Shown: piece by piece, positions 22,156-31,985 of the stretch | How the letters are laid out: each line of letters begins with the position of its first letter | How positions within the stretch are numbered: the first letter of the stretch is position 1 | Origin: Takakia lepidozioides | Taxonomy: Eukaryota > Streptophyta > Takakiopsida > Takakiales > Takakiaceae | Length of the DNA stretch: 64,000 nt | NCBI GenBank assembly: GCA_030704615.1 | Contig: CM060733.1 | Span: forward strand, 48,360,001-48,424,000 | Reading direction: 5' to 3' | Position numbers and translations under genes: made by a program | Notes under the pieces: model-generated | Seen by the model: the letters and a program-made list of their open reading frames with translations, nothing else | Databases searched by the model: none | What the model was told of the DNA's origin: nothing

Positions 22156-22925
22156 ACGGACCACGAGGGAGCGTGCGAATATTCTTGTCAGCTCGCCATG
22201 AATCCTCTTCTCCGCCAGCCCCGCCACAAAGTTGAAGACCATTTCTGGTTCTGCCACGTCCGCGACTTCGAGCAACAGCACATTGAAAGCCTGAACATAT
22301 CCCCGAATGTCATCCGTTTGCTTCAAATTCCTCATCTTGTCCTGGGCGAGCCAAGACGCGTTGAAGGGCACAAACTGTCTCTTCATATGTTCCTTGAACC
22401 CCCTCCAGTTCAAGGTTTCCGGATTTGGACCTCGGTCGTGAAGGCGTTTCTGCCACCATTGTTGAGCATAGCCCCTCAAATAGGTGGGAGCCACTTCCAC
22501 CCAATCCTCGTCACTCAACTTGGCCGCCCAGAAGTACTGCTCTAGCTCCAAGAGCCAGGTGTTAGTGCCTTTCGATTTCGGATGCCCTCGAAGGTGCCGG
22601 GTTCCTTAGGCTTCACCTTAAATTTTGCCTTAGTGGAAGTGGCATTAGCCGCCTTCAACACGTCTTTCAACGTCCCACCAAACTGCGCCAACAACCCTTC
22701 CCAAAAAGCTGCTGGCATGGGAGACATCTGTTGGTCTGTCGGAGCTCTCAGGGATTCCTCGGGCTCCGACTCCTCAGATTCCTCCCGTTCTTGAGTGGCC
22801 TCGTTTTCAAAAGCATGCATCGCTTCCTCAAATGGCCGCTTTGGTGACATGTCCGCCCCATCGGGCTCACCAAGATCATCACCTTTCGGGCCGTTCCGCT
22901 TTCGCTTTGGCTTGCTCGACCCCAT
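22153..22925 (-). pseudogene. Gag N-terminal part
   Basis: The likely start is the Met at 22,925 (MGSSKPKRKR), 42 bp past the primer-binding site. A Lys-rich head and acidic Glu-rich segment lead to a retrotransposon gag core (LEQYFWAAKLSDEDWVEVA, then AQQWWQKRL). A frame change near 22,555-22,565 separates head and core. The core stops where the transposase fragment begins. Confidence 0.85.
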
Positions 22926-22966
22926 GATGAGGCCGATCCCAAGGACGATTGCGTACTGAACTCTAA

Positions 22967-22978
22967 GCTCTGATACCA
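22967..22978 (-). other. Primer-binding site for initiator tRNA-Met
   Basis: The minus strand reads TGGTATCAGAGC, the standard plant LTR-retroelement site complementary to the 3' end of initiator tRNA-Met. It lies 2 bp from the right LTR, which fixes the element's orientation as minus. Confidence 0.95.
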
Positions 22979-22980
22979 AG

Positions 22981-23701
22981 TATCATGCACCTCACTTCGG
23001 TAAGCTTCCCTTTAAGTCATAGTTACTCGCTTCAATGCTCGCGCCTAACTCCCAACCTGGCCGCCAGGCCAACTCGGAGCTTCGGCTACTTACCGGGACA
23101 TAACGGTCCCCCTTTACTCTTCCCAGAAACCCTCCACCAATTTGGGACTAGTGGAAATTCCCTTTGGTGGATGGCAGTCCGGAATAGCTCCCCACTCCTT
23201 GGTCGCTTTCCGGCTCGCTCGCTTACTTACTAGTTTTTGGACACCAACGGGCTTGCACCGTTCTCGGGGTTACTACTCCCTATATATACTTCTATGACTG
23301 TCCGCGAGGGTTTCACAAACAACCATGCCATTTTATGGCAAACCACCACAAAAACCCTCGTCCCGGTGAGTCTTGGCCCACCCACCACGGTTCCATTGGA
23401 CCGTGATGAGTCCCAAGACTCCCCACGACTCCCACCACCAGGTCTCCGCCCCCATGGTGAGTCTTATGCCACCCCCACTAAGTCCCACTAAGTCCCACTA
23501 AGCTACCGCCACCCCTCGTGGAACCACCCCCACAGCAACCCGGTGTGCGGGGCTCCACCTAGTGAGCGCCTCCGCCTCCTTGAGTGCCCAAGGCACTCAA
23601 GGGTGCTTCAGCCCCCGCATCTATTGTCGCCACTGCCCCCACCACAGGGGCAGCCCCTCTTGTGTCCAGACCCCCTGCCCTCAAGACAAAGGGCCGCGAC
23701 A
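22981..23701 (-). repeat. LTR (5' LTR in element orientation)
   Basis: 721-bp repeat matching 15,718-16,442. The inner end reads TATCATGCACC, where the left LTR has TGTTGCGCACC. The outer end is GCGACA, followed by TAGAC. Confidence 0.92.
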
Positions 23702-23769
23702 TAGACACTATCTTGTTGAATTGCTTGATATTTTACTCTCTAATTATGGTGCGCGTACCTAAGCTGCAG

Positions 23770-23889
23770 GAGGAGCAGAAGGAAGAACTTGTCAAGGAGA
23801 CTGGACTGGAACACAAGCAAGTCAACAACTGGTTTATCAACCAACGGAAACACAATTGGAAGCGTTTGATGAACCCATCATCTTCATAA
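23770..23889 (+). CDS. Homeodomain exon 2 of KNOX copy A (recognition helix)
   Basis: After acceptor CTGCAG the exon encodes [17 protein letters not shown], then [16 protein letters not shown] and a stop. WFINQRK is the TALE recognition helix. This exon lies on the far side of the retroelement from the rest of the gene. Copy C has lost everything after VNN. Confidence 0.93.
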   Translation, partial: EEQKEELVKETGLEHKQVNNWFINQRKHNWKRLMNPSSS

Positions 23890-25186
23890 CTGAAAGATAA
23901 ACCCTAAGAACTCATAGGGGATAGTACTGAGTGGACATAGAGTTCACTTCTATCTCACTTGAATTTTCTTGTCTTGCTCAAGAGCTGTTGAAATGGGCTA
24001 GTTTCTAAAGGTTCGCCTATCTCTCAATGTAAAATTCAGACTATCATTAGTCGCTTGACAACTTTTGGATGGATAGGCAATCTAATAAGCACCTTGAGCC
24101 CAATTGTGGAATTTAGTTCTCTTTTGGTGTGGTCAGGTGGCTTCAGATGATTGCATACTGGCAAATAAAGTTCTTACATGATAGCACTTGATGACTGACA
24201 AACTTTAGACTTGTTTTGACCCCGAATGCAACATTTGCATGAACAAAGATTCTCTAAGTTATGATCGAGGGATGAAGAAGACCAAGTGTTCAAATGGTTT
24301 CTGATTCTGTAATTAATAGCCCCAGAACCTCCAGTCGTTGTAGCTGTGAAGGTCGACTTTGTTAATAGCACATATTTGATTGCACGGGGTGTGTTTATAA
24401 CATATGATCATGTTTAAGAAAGAGAGATTCATGAGCTAAATACTTTTCATTGCTTGCAAGGAGGACTAAGTGCTAAGTTCCATTTAGTATAGGTCTAGAG
24501 AGAGAAGACTCCGGCCGAAGCCGGCGTACTAGGAGCCACTTCGCCTTGCGGCTACTGCCCCTTTCGGGAGTGGGCCACATAGTATAGGTCTACATATGAT
24601 TCTCAGTCCATCCCTTTGATGCATCGATGTCAGTTCCGTTTGTTAATTGGCAAAGACTCGGAGTGTATAGATATCTACAGGTCTGTCACAATGAGGGATT
24701 GAGTTCCTTTGAAGTTTGAAGGAAGAGAGAGTGTATAGACGGTCTGTGTAGGAGAGAGATCCATGCAAGAGAAATGAAATGATATGAAACGGTACTTTAG
24801 AAGTCCGCAGAAAACTCAAAGAGCACATGGACAATTGTCGAAGAGTCCAAGCACTGCCAATCATTTCACTTCTTCGTTGTGAATCTTGACCTCCGCAAGG
24901 GGTTAGGTCTCAGGGAATAGAAAATTGCTCTCCCAGTGAAAGAAGAAATGTTCTTCACTTTCGATTTCCCTATTATTCCCAGCGCAAACTGGGTGTGGGA
25001 GGTCTCCACATTGCAGGTTGTCCCACTTAGCAGTCTCTATCTGTTGACTGGGAAGAGAGAGACCTGACATAGCGCTGCGCAATAACTTTGAGAGGACGTT
25101 CCAGCTGCCCTTATTTATCGTAAGTTGCTCTAACTAGTTGTTGGCTGCCAACTACATAACACATCCTCGTGCTTTACACACAGCAC
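23890..25186. other. KNOX copy A 3' flank, no further gene
   Basis: This is 3' untranslated and intergenic sequence matching the complement of about 34,600-35,515. It holds the small GC-rich insert at 24,485-24,592. No coding frame is conserved between the arms. Confidence 0.6.
24485..24592. repeat. GC-rich insert flanked by a 13-bp direct repeat
   Basis: TAGTATAGGTCTA occurs at 24,485-24,497 and 24,580-24,592. Between them lies about 82 bp of GC-rich sequence with small hairpins (CCGGC-CGAA-GCCGG, and a CCCCTTTCGGG turn). The other arm lacks the block and reads straight through TAGTATAGATATC. It looks like a small insertion with target duplication; the source is unknown. Confidence 0.6.
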
Positions 25187-25534
25187 GTTAAAAGCTGCCA
25201 CCCGGGACAGAATCGGCAGGGATGACCGATTAAACACAGACGACGACCTATCACCCTAGGCCTATGTCATCAGCCATCAACCGACCCACCTTACCCTGAG
25301 GCCCCGTTTATATCCTCTCAGGGGCTCTGAATCTGGGCAATCGATATGGGATAATCGAACCTCAATCATATTGCACCACGTAGCGGCGAGAATCCGCCAC
25401 ACCTGCTTTTAACGCCAGTGAACGGGCCGCGTTGGCCGACTCTGCCCTGTGCGCGGCCATAGGGCTCGCCCTGACGGGCTCCCCCAAAGGCAGCTTACAG
25501 GGCAGAATCGGCCAAACACGGCCCGTTCTCTAGT
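25187..25534. mobile_element. 348-bp insert ending in a long foldback
   Basis: The other arm lacks this sequence: CACAGCAC is followed directly by ACATAGATAATATC there. The right part is a foldback: 25,420-25,450 pairs with 25,497-25,528 (about 32 bp with one gap and two mismatches), around a 46-bp loop. It is GC-rich in an AT-rich neighbourhood. No coding capacity. It resembles a non-autonomous foldback or MITE-like element. Confidence 0.6.
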
Positions 25535-25936
25535 ACATAGATAATATCAGAGAGGGCCCTAACAACGACCCGGAGCCGGCAGAGCATGACTAAGATACTG
25601 GGCCGTCCCACACCATGTAAGCAAGCCGCCAGAGGTCGCTGCATAACTTAGATTCGTGAGATATGGGAAGGACCAAGTTGGCGAGGACGACGATGGTGTG
25701 CGGAGAACCAACACAGCTGCTCAATTGTCCCATCACCAATCCGGAGGTGATCGGGAGCTGAGGCTGCTTCTGCAGCCTCCGAGAGACGTGGGTTTTAATT
25801 TGGTTTTACGACTAACTCAGAACCCTTCATTGACCACAGATTTCTCAGGACTATACTTTACAGCTTTATAAACTTATGTTAAGGAGGACCGCCTTTTCTT
25901 CCGGTACCTCTATGCTGTCTCTCTCTCTTTACCGCC

Positions 25937-27140
25937 TAAAACAAGACAGTATATCACACTTTCAGAACTAAAACCGCAAAGAGGATTATAGTCATGAGAA
26001 CTACCTCCTCGACTCTCTTCTGATCTGAATGAGTCTCTCTGTCCATAAAGGTCAGCGCTCTGCCTGGTCCATCCTGACAGAGATCCACCTCAGCAGCAAC
26101 ATGATTGGCTCACTTGTGCGTAGATATATACCTCTGAAAGGATGCGGAAGACACTTATGATCCTGTAAACGTATAATCCTGCAAACACTAGAGAAAAAAT
26201 GCACCATTCGACATGAACGCTCTGTTAGAGATTTCTTTTGCTCAATCATCCCAAGTTTCTGGAAACCTCATCAGATCCTAGTGAATATCATCAATGTGGC
26301 TGTTCCCACATGCTGTGGACGTGATCCAGGAAGGTAAGCAAGACCACAGTGGTAGAGAAATGATACACAGGTGCAACCACGGCAACGACATTCATTGGAG
26401 GTTGGAGCTTCTATAGCCAAAAAAGTTGGGCAGATTTCTTGAGAGCACCTGTCGGTGTAATTGGACCACAGTAATCTGCGTCTATATATATGGTTCAATA
26501 CGTACGGCTGCAGGTGATTCCTGAAGCAGTTTGATCTAGGTCCAAGAAAAACGTTAACACCACAGATAATGGATGAGCTTAGAGCAATGAGACTGCAAAG
26601 CTTGAGGTTTGCACTCCTCTGCTCACAAGATGAAACGAGGGTCCAAGAGAAAAAACACCACAGATAATAGATCGGCTTAATTAGAGAAATGAATCTACGA
26701 AGCGTCAGATGAAGCTTGAGATCTCCACTTCTCTGCTCACAAAACAAAACGAGAGGGAGCCGAGAGATCAGCATAGTCGAGCACACGTGATGAGGTCATT
26801 GCAAAAGGATGTCCAACCTTACCTGTAAGCATATCATGCAAAGAGAAGCCGGAAAGCAACAGAACGCTGGTTCAGCAGAAAATTGAGAGAGATGTCTGAG
26901 CCCCAGTACAGAGCGGTGATGAGCTTTGCGGATTGCACACAAGAAAGCCTTGAGAGAGCAGGCAGGAAGAAGCCTGGGAAGCGTGCTGGGCTTGTCACTG
27001 CGATGTGACATTTCACGCCTGCCAACAAAATGTGGGGCCTTTCACGATCGTATTGGGCAGGTATCTACTCGGCATCGATTACCCACCCAACTCTACACTT
27101 CTCAAACTCTCAGTTTTAATTCTTTGCAAGATTCTTTTGT
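25937..27140. other. KNOX-derived noncoding tract
   Basis: The start (25,938-25,990) repeats the sequence beside the second gypsy element (60,316-60,368). Within, ACCTCTGAAAGGATG (about 26,131) and the following stretches resemble parts of 30,200-30,800 and 39,200-39,850, all near KNOX2 exons. Internal partial duplication around 26,560-26,760 (CACCACAGATAAT, CTCTGCTCACAA). I see no convincing exon. Confidence 0.45.
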
Positions 27141-27149
27141 CCGGGGTAA

Positions 27150-27840
27150 GGATCAGTGTTGGTCTGGTATTGGCATTTTGAGATACCAGGCTGGGCCTGG
27201 TATATGGGTGGCTGCCAGAATGAAGTACCAGAGGATTGCTTGAATTTACATACCAGTCTGGTATCTATAATGAAGGTATGGTGAATTACTTATGCACTGG
27301 TATCAATACAGGTGTGATTAGCTAATTAATACCAGCTGGTATCAATGATGGCGAATGGGATCAAACCAGTAACAAATTCATCACGAAAACAACTAGTGAA
27401 GCATGCAAATGAGGCCAAAGTGGGAATGAATTATGAAGCTTCTAGGTGTATTACACAACACAGTCTGGTATACAAGACACCAACCGAGAGATTCACATAT
27501 CAGACACAAATCAGGTCACAAAAGTCACGGCAGATTCCAAAATGAGCCCATACTTGCCCGTAGTGCACAAAATCCCCCAAAGTCTCGCAGCAGTATAGAA
27601 ACCATTGATACCAGTGGAGTAACGCTGCAAAATGTGCTGAGCTAGTATCAACAATGAGCCAGACGCGTCTGGTTACCGCCTTTTTTTCCAAAATCTAATT
27701 CGTCTCTGCACTGGTATATATCGGCCTAGGCATCTCAGATCTGGGACCAGGCCGGTCTGTTCTCTAATACCAGGGTTGTTTGTTACCAGGGTTGATACCA
27801 GGTGCTCAGTCCAATACCAGACGAACACTGGTAAGGAAGG
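27150..27840. repeat. Cluster of short CTGGTAT / ATACCAG words
   Basis: At least fifteen copies of CTGGTAT, ATACCAG or near variants lie within about 700 bp, in both orientations, several as adjacent inverted pairs (for example ACCAGTCTGGT near 27,255 and ACCAGCTGGT near 27,332). Spacing is irregular. No coding frame is evident. Confidence 0.6.
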
Positions 27841-28315
27841 AATCCCGGGGCTTACTAGTTAGGGTTTATGCAACCAAAATCCAAGTCCTTTGCTGTAATC
27901 TTAACTAGTGCCCCACTGTTGCTTTTCTTGTTGAACATGTCATGCACTCTGATAGAGATTGAAAGAATCTTTTCTATGGCTACCTCAGGTGTCCATAGAC
28001 CCTTGCCCAAGAAAGTGTAAATTAAATTCATATTGATTATTTATACGAAGATCATAATATGGCGGCGGTTATGTGAAATGAGGGGAGGATTTTGGTGCAA
28101 AAAGTTTTGAGATTCGAAAGGTCACTATCTCAAACCTCCCAAGATTAATTGTCAGCAAGTGCATTTAAACTCAAACCATCCAATCAAAGGCATTCAAATG
28201 ATGTAAAGTTAAGAAGTAGGCTCCAAATGTTACTTTGTGGATAGTAGTTGAAGTGCAGCCTGGGACTATTTAATCATAAGAACTACAATAGTTCGGTAAT
28301 AGAATCTTAACCAAC

Positions 28316-28580
28316 AGTCAATAGCTCAGTTGGTTAGTGCATCGAGGGCACCCAGATGATTCTGGTGTCAAATCCTGCTACCTAACTGGTGTGGTGTGCT
28401 CTTCTCCCCCTTCCCATTTGGACGCCTTCATGGCGAGGTTACTGTGAAGAGGGCATGAGAAAAAAGTATGTTAGTGGGCATGGTGGTTGCGAAGCTCTGG
28501 TGAGCTGCAAAATAGTCTCCCTCTTCCTCTTTGTACTCTTCTTGTGCTCTTCTCATGTTCTATGAAGCCTTGAGAGATGA
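28316..28580 (+). mobile_element. tRNA-derived SINE
   Basis: A tRNA-like head has an A box TAGCTCAGTTGG (28,322-28,333) and a B box GGTGTCAAATCC (28,364-28,375), spaced as in RNA polymerase III promoters. No matching acceptor stem closes around it, and about 200 bp of unrelated tail follows, so this is a SINE head rather than a working tRNA gene. The 3' end is not resolved. Confidence 0.65.
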
Positions 28581-28751
28581 CCATGCCTAAAACCTACCAC
28601 TTATAAGTGTGTGCATTGAATAGGCAACAGCAATTAGCTGACTAAGACTGTTGAAAGATCCCACTGCGAGACGATTATTCATGAGGCACCATCAGCAAAT
28701 GGTGCTGTACCTCGGTTAATATCTAAAGCAATTATCCTTTGGAGTTTGCAG

Positions 28752-28871
28752 GTCGAGTACCTTATGGACCTCACTGCCTTCAAAGATCGACTATACAAAC
28801 ATGTTGACATTGAGGTGACTGACGCTGTGAGATTTTTGCTGGGATGTGGAGCAGAAATTTTACAAAGCGAG
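28752..28871 (+). pseudogene. Isolated KNOX2 exon, copy B (frameshifted)
   Basis: After TTTGCAG the exon encodes LMDLTAFKDRLYKHVD and EVTDAV in the KNOX2 frame. An indel in a T run near 28,832 shifts the frame, after which CWDVEQKFYK can be read in another frame. The end is followed by GTAGAAG. No KNOX1, ELK or homeodomain exon is seen on this strand nearby. Confidence 0.8.
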
Positions 28872-30991
28872 GTAGAAGGGGAGGGGTTTCAGCATGCATA
28901 ACATTGTGGAGATGAGAGAGAATGTGTGAGAACTGGATGCATGCTAGTTCTAAAGTTTCTGATCATATACGATAGTACTGCAAGAGACAGTGGCCCAAAA
29001 TATGCACAAGGCCGGAAAGCTGTACAGTATGTAGTGGAGATGTCCCTTCTCAAATGTAGACCATGGAGGCTATCTGTATATGTATACACATACCTATCAT
29101 ACATCTACAGACAGCTGGATACACAATAAGTAGTTCTAAACCTCCCTGAGCCATCCGTGGTCCTTTCAGGGTACATACGTGGAAACTTTAATCCGAATTT
29201 GAGACAGGAAATTGATGCAAGCCCTGCCCGTTTGCATGATCACCAAACATATTAAGGAATCTCGCGCGGATGTGGGGAGGGTGGGTGCTAGTTCATGTAT
29301 ATATTGTCAAACCTGAATCACTTGAGCTCCCATTGCGACATCTCTAGAGGAAGTTAGAATTTAGTGGGAGTTTAGTGGCTTAGCAGCATACATTGAACTT
29401 TGAAGGGTATATAGTATCTACATATGAAACTACTTGGGAAGTGCATTATGAACTTGAAAGAGAGGAAATATTATCCAGTTATCTGCAATTATACTTGGCT
29501 CTTATTACAACTGCTGAAAATCACTTATCTAAAACAATGCCCACAATCCTATGTACTGTATTGGACTATATTGGACATCGTCGGCAGGGATCCAAAGTGA
29601 TCTGAAATGAAGTTGTGCATAGACCTATTTGAAAGAAATACCAGTAAGTCTAGAGGCCAACAACTGAGCCGATCAGATGCTTCTGGACACCCGGAATAGG
29701 TCAGATAGAGAACTGAAACAGACTTCAGACTTACTTAACTATACACAAGCATCTTCAATAATCTCCACCATATGATGTCACACATGCATACATATGATAG
29801 GGTAGTTATCAAAAAAAGAATTGCATTTGGTGTGAGCTTGTGACAGTTTCAGAGACAGCCTAGGTAATGACCGATCTCGATCCGATTATTTCACTGTTCA
29901 CGAAATGGAGAATTAAAGGCTAAGTAGGAGCCGTTTCCTATCATGTACTTATTTCAACGTAGTTCATATGTTTTCCGAGGTCAAACTTTTAGTCTCAGCA
30001 AAGGAGCCAGAAAACCTAGTGACATTGGTCACTCAACAATCTCCGAGTTGGAACAGTTCTAGGGTTTTTCAGAGACAAGATTACATTGCCAGGCCAGAAA
30101 CTGAGAGCTTTCATGACAAGTAATGTCAAGCGACTGTATAGAAAAATTCTGAAATTGAGGGCTTGATGCATAATCAGCAATATACTGCTAGTAAAGAAGA
30201 GGAGGCTAGCTCTGAGCTGTGGGTTAGATCTAATTTCAGTTGTCTCTTCTGCAAACAAATAAGACTCACTTGGGCAATAAATGTGTACCTCTGAAAGGAT
30301 GATATGTATGTTGATCCTGCAAACAGAAAAAAAAGTGCAAGCGTTTGTCTGTTTTAGAGGCTTCTCCTGCACAAGAAAGCCATGGACTATTGCAACCTTC
30401 ACACGCACTGATCCATGGCTGGTCAAACAAGCAGAGTCCACTACATGTCCATAATTTAGGAAGCACAGCGAGTCGACCATAGAACGCAGCATAAACTATG
30501 GGAATTACATTGATTGCACAATATTAGAGCCCCTAATTTCACAAGTGTCTCATCCACTCTTTGACAACAAAGCTACAACAACAACAGAGAGCAGATAGGG
30601 CGCTGATGAATGGGTGTAAGAAGGAAATTGACCAAAGAGATTTACGACTCTGGATCACATTATAGTCCATAAAATATGATGAATGCAACCAGACCAGCCA
30701 TTGGGCAGGTTTCTAGAAAACACCATATTGTTGATCCTTGCTCCATGACGCGGTATGTGTGATTCAAGTCCAAGAAAAGTAACACAATAGATAACAGATC
30801 AGCTTAGTGCACGACAGCACGAAACTGGATATATATATATATGAAAGCTCTGGCCTCATCCAGGCTTTTTGGATAAGTGCCTTTTATGGCTTTGTAGACT
30901 TGCTCGGGTTTTTTTTTCTTGTTATTTGTAAGAAAAAAATAACGATAATAAAAATAAATAAAAACCCCCAACATTTTTTTCCCTGTTTCAG
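28872..30991. other. Noncoding DNA with KNOX-intron similarity
   Basis: 29,600-29,720 resembles 40,440-40,540, the flank of KNOX2 copy D. 30,250-30,340 and 30,700-30,810 resemble 26,100-26,600 and 39,200-39,750. A short TA repeat lies at 30,830-30,842 and an A/T-rich run at 30,900-30,980. No supported gene. Confidence 0.5.
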
Positions 30992-31985
30992 TTTCCTTCA
31001 CATAGGGGAAAACAGGGAGACCAAAATGGAGAGAGCAGCAGACCATGAGAGCTTGGAATTTTGTTGGCAGGTGTTTCTGAAGGCATTTGCTGAGGCCAAT
31101 GATCTTCTCAAACAGCAATTAAACCCACATCAGATGCATGCCTTGGTGGTAGGGTGTGATTGGGTAGCCCCAAAGTACGAGACTTCGTTGCGGGAGCTTG
31201 TGAGAGAAATGGGACTTGAAGGGTGTGTTCATTTTGTGAACAAAACAATGGATGTGGTCCCGTTCCTGGCAGCCACAGATGTTTTGGTCCAGAATTCTCA
31301 GGTAAGACTGAATCTCTATTACAATCAGGGTTTATGCCTACAAAGCTATGGCAAACAATGTCATATGAGTACATTCTATTACAATCGGGGCATGTTTCTT
31401 CGGTTTGCTTTGCCAAGTAGATTTTGCTGATGAAGCCAGAACTAATTGAGTGAACATTCTGTAGATCTTCCACAGTCGGTTTACATGTCTTTGTATTAGA
31501 TATCAGCTTGCCTCAGAATGTGTCCCCCTTTCAAACTCATAAGTCTCTGCAGGCGCGGGGCGAATGCTTTGGACGAATTACGATTGAGGCCATGGCTTTT
31601 GGACTGCCAGTTAGTCCTCCTCTCTCCATTTGTTAAATTGTTAAAAGATTTTGTGGATGGCTCAGTGAAGGTTGGCATATTTGTTTTAAGAATGACAACT
31701 GGTGTCAAAAGAAGGGTCTGCCCTCAGGAGTGGGTCGATTAGTTCCTTCTGTAAGAATGGCTGTCAGTGAGCAGGAAGTTTTCTGTACTTTGGCAGGGAA
31801 CTGCAGCGGGAGGCACACTGGAGATTGTTGTCAATGGAACAACAGGTCGTTTGCATCCTGTAGAAAAGGATGGTGTTAAGCCACTGGCTGCTAACATGAG
31901 GGACCTATTTGAGAACAAATTGTTGAGGACAGGCATGGGAGGGAGTGGGTATCAGAGAGTTTTTTATGGAACACCACATGTCTGA
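30992..31985 (+). pseudogene. GT4-family glycosyltransferase, C-terminal exons
   Basis: Three exons: 30,992-31,301, 31,553-31,609 and 31,797 to about 31,985. They encode VHFVNKTMDVVPFLAATDVL, then ARGECFGRITIEAMAFGLP, then GTAAGGTLEIVVNGTTGRLH. The E-x7-E block (ECFGRITIE) binds the nucleotide-sugar in retaining GT-B enzymes. The sequence resembles plant GT4 proteins of the Arabidopsis At1g75420 type (from memory). Near 31,960 a one-base change shifts the frame: a FMEHHMS block typical of the family can be read only in the next frame, so the end is broken. No N-terminal GT-B half is seen upstream, hence a partial copy. Confidence 0.78.

Larger units (their letters stand above)
15718..23701 (-). 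mobile_element. Ty3/gypsy chromovirus in KNOX copy A intron (7,984 bp)
   Basis: Left LTR 15,718-16,442, right LTR 22,981-23,701, with 5-bp duplication TAGAC. The coding strand is minus: primer-binding site beside the right LTR, then gag, zinc knuckle, protease, reverse transcriptase, RNase H, integrase and a C-terminal chromodomain beside the left LTR. Gene order and chromodomain place it with Ty3/gypsy chromoviruses. LTRs differ by scattered substitutions and small indels (for example a 14-bp difference near 16,090), and every gene has frameshifts or stops, so it is an old inactive copy. A DNA-transposon fragment is embedded in gag. Confidence 0.95.
12568..23889 (+). pseudogene. KNOX (TALE homeobox) gene copy A, interrupted by a retroelement and a nonsense codon
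   Basis: Six exons read in continuous phase: 12,568-13,220 (acidic/polar lead, with WCPICGESDSKC); 13,644-13,904 (KNOX1); 14,213-14,333 (KNOX2); 15,017-15,240 (acidic linker plus ELK); 15,471-15,602 (homeodomain N-terminal part); 23,770-23,889 (homeodomain recognition helix and stop). KNOX proteins are plant TALE transcription factors that pair with BELL partners through the KNOX1/KNOX2 region. The domain order and the EEER...ELK block resemble class II KNOX. Apart from a TGA at 15,582-15,584, a GC donor at 15,241 and 8 kb of retroelement in the last intron, the frame is intact. Upstream exons probably exist, since the first exon here starts after an AG acceptor. It could still yield a homeodomain-less product. 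Confidence 0.85.
12455..25936. repeat. Left arm of KNOX inverted duplication
   Basis: Reading this stretch forward matches the reverse complement of 34,163-38,885. Homology begins at GTAGTTTGGAACCCC (about 12,450; 38,885 on the right) and ends at TTTACCGCC (25,936; 34,163). The left arm is longer because of three inserts absent on the right: a retroelement (15,718-23,701), a GC-rich block near 24,485-24,592 with flanking sequence, and a 348-bp foldback insert (25,187-25,534). Exons are very similar between arms, introns more diverged. Confidence 0.85.

Noticed and set aside
24643-24864. 73-codon minus-strand frame, with a similar frame at 34,931-35,224
   Set aside because: Similarity is explained by the inverted duplication; no domain is recognisable and indels change the frame between arms.
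28316-28390. Functional tRNA gene
   Set aside because: A and B boxes are present but no acceptor stem pairs at the ends, so SINE head is the better call.
30016-30492. 158-codon minus-strand frame
   Set aside because: Hydrophobic, no recognisable domain, and the related tracts at 26 and 39 kb do not keep it open.
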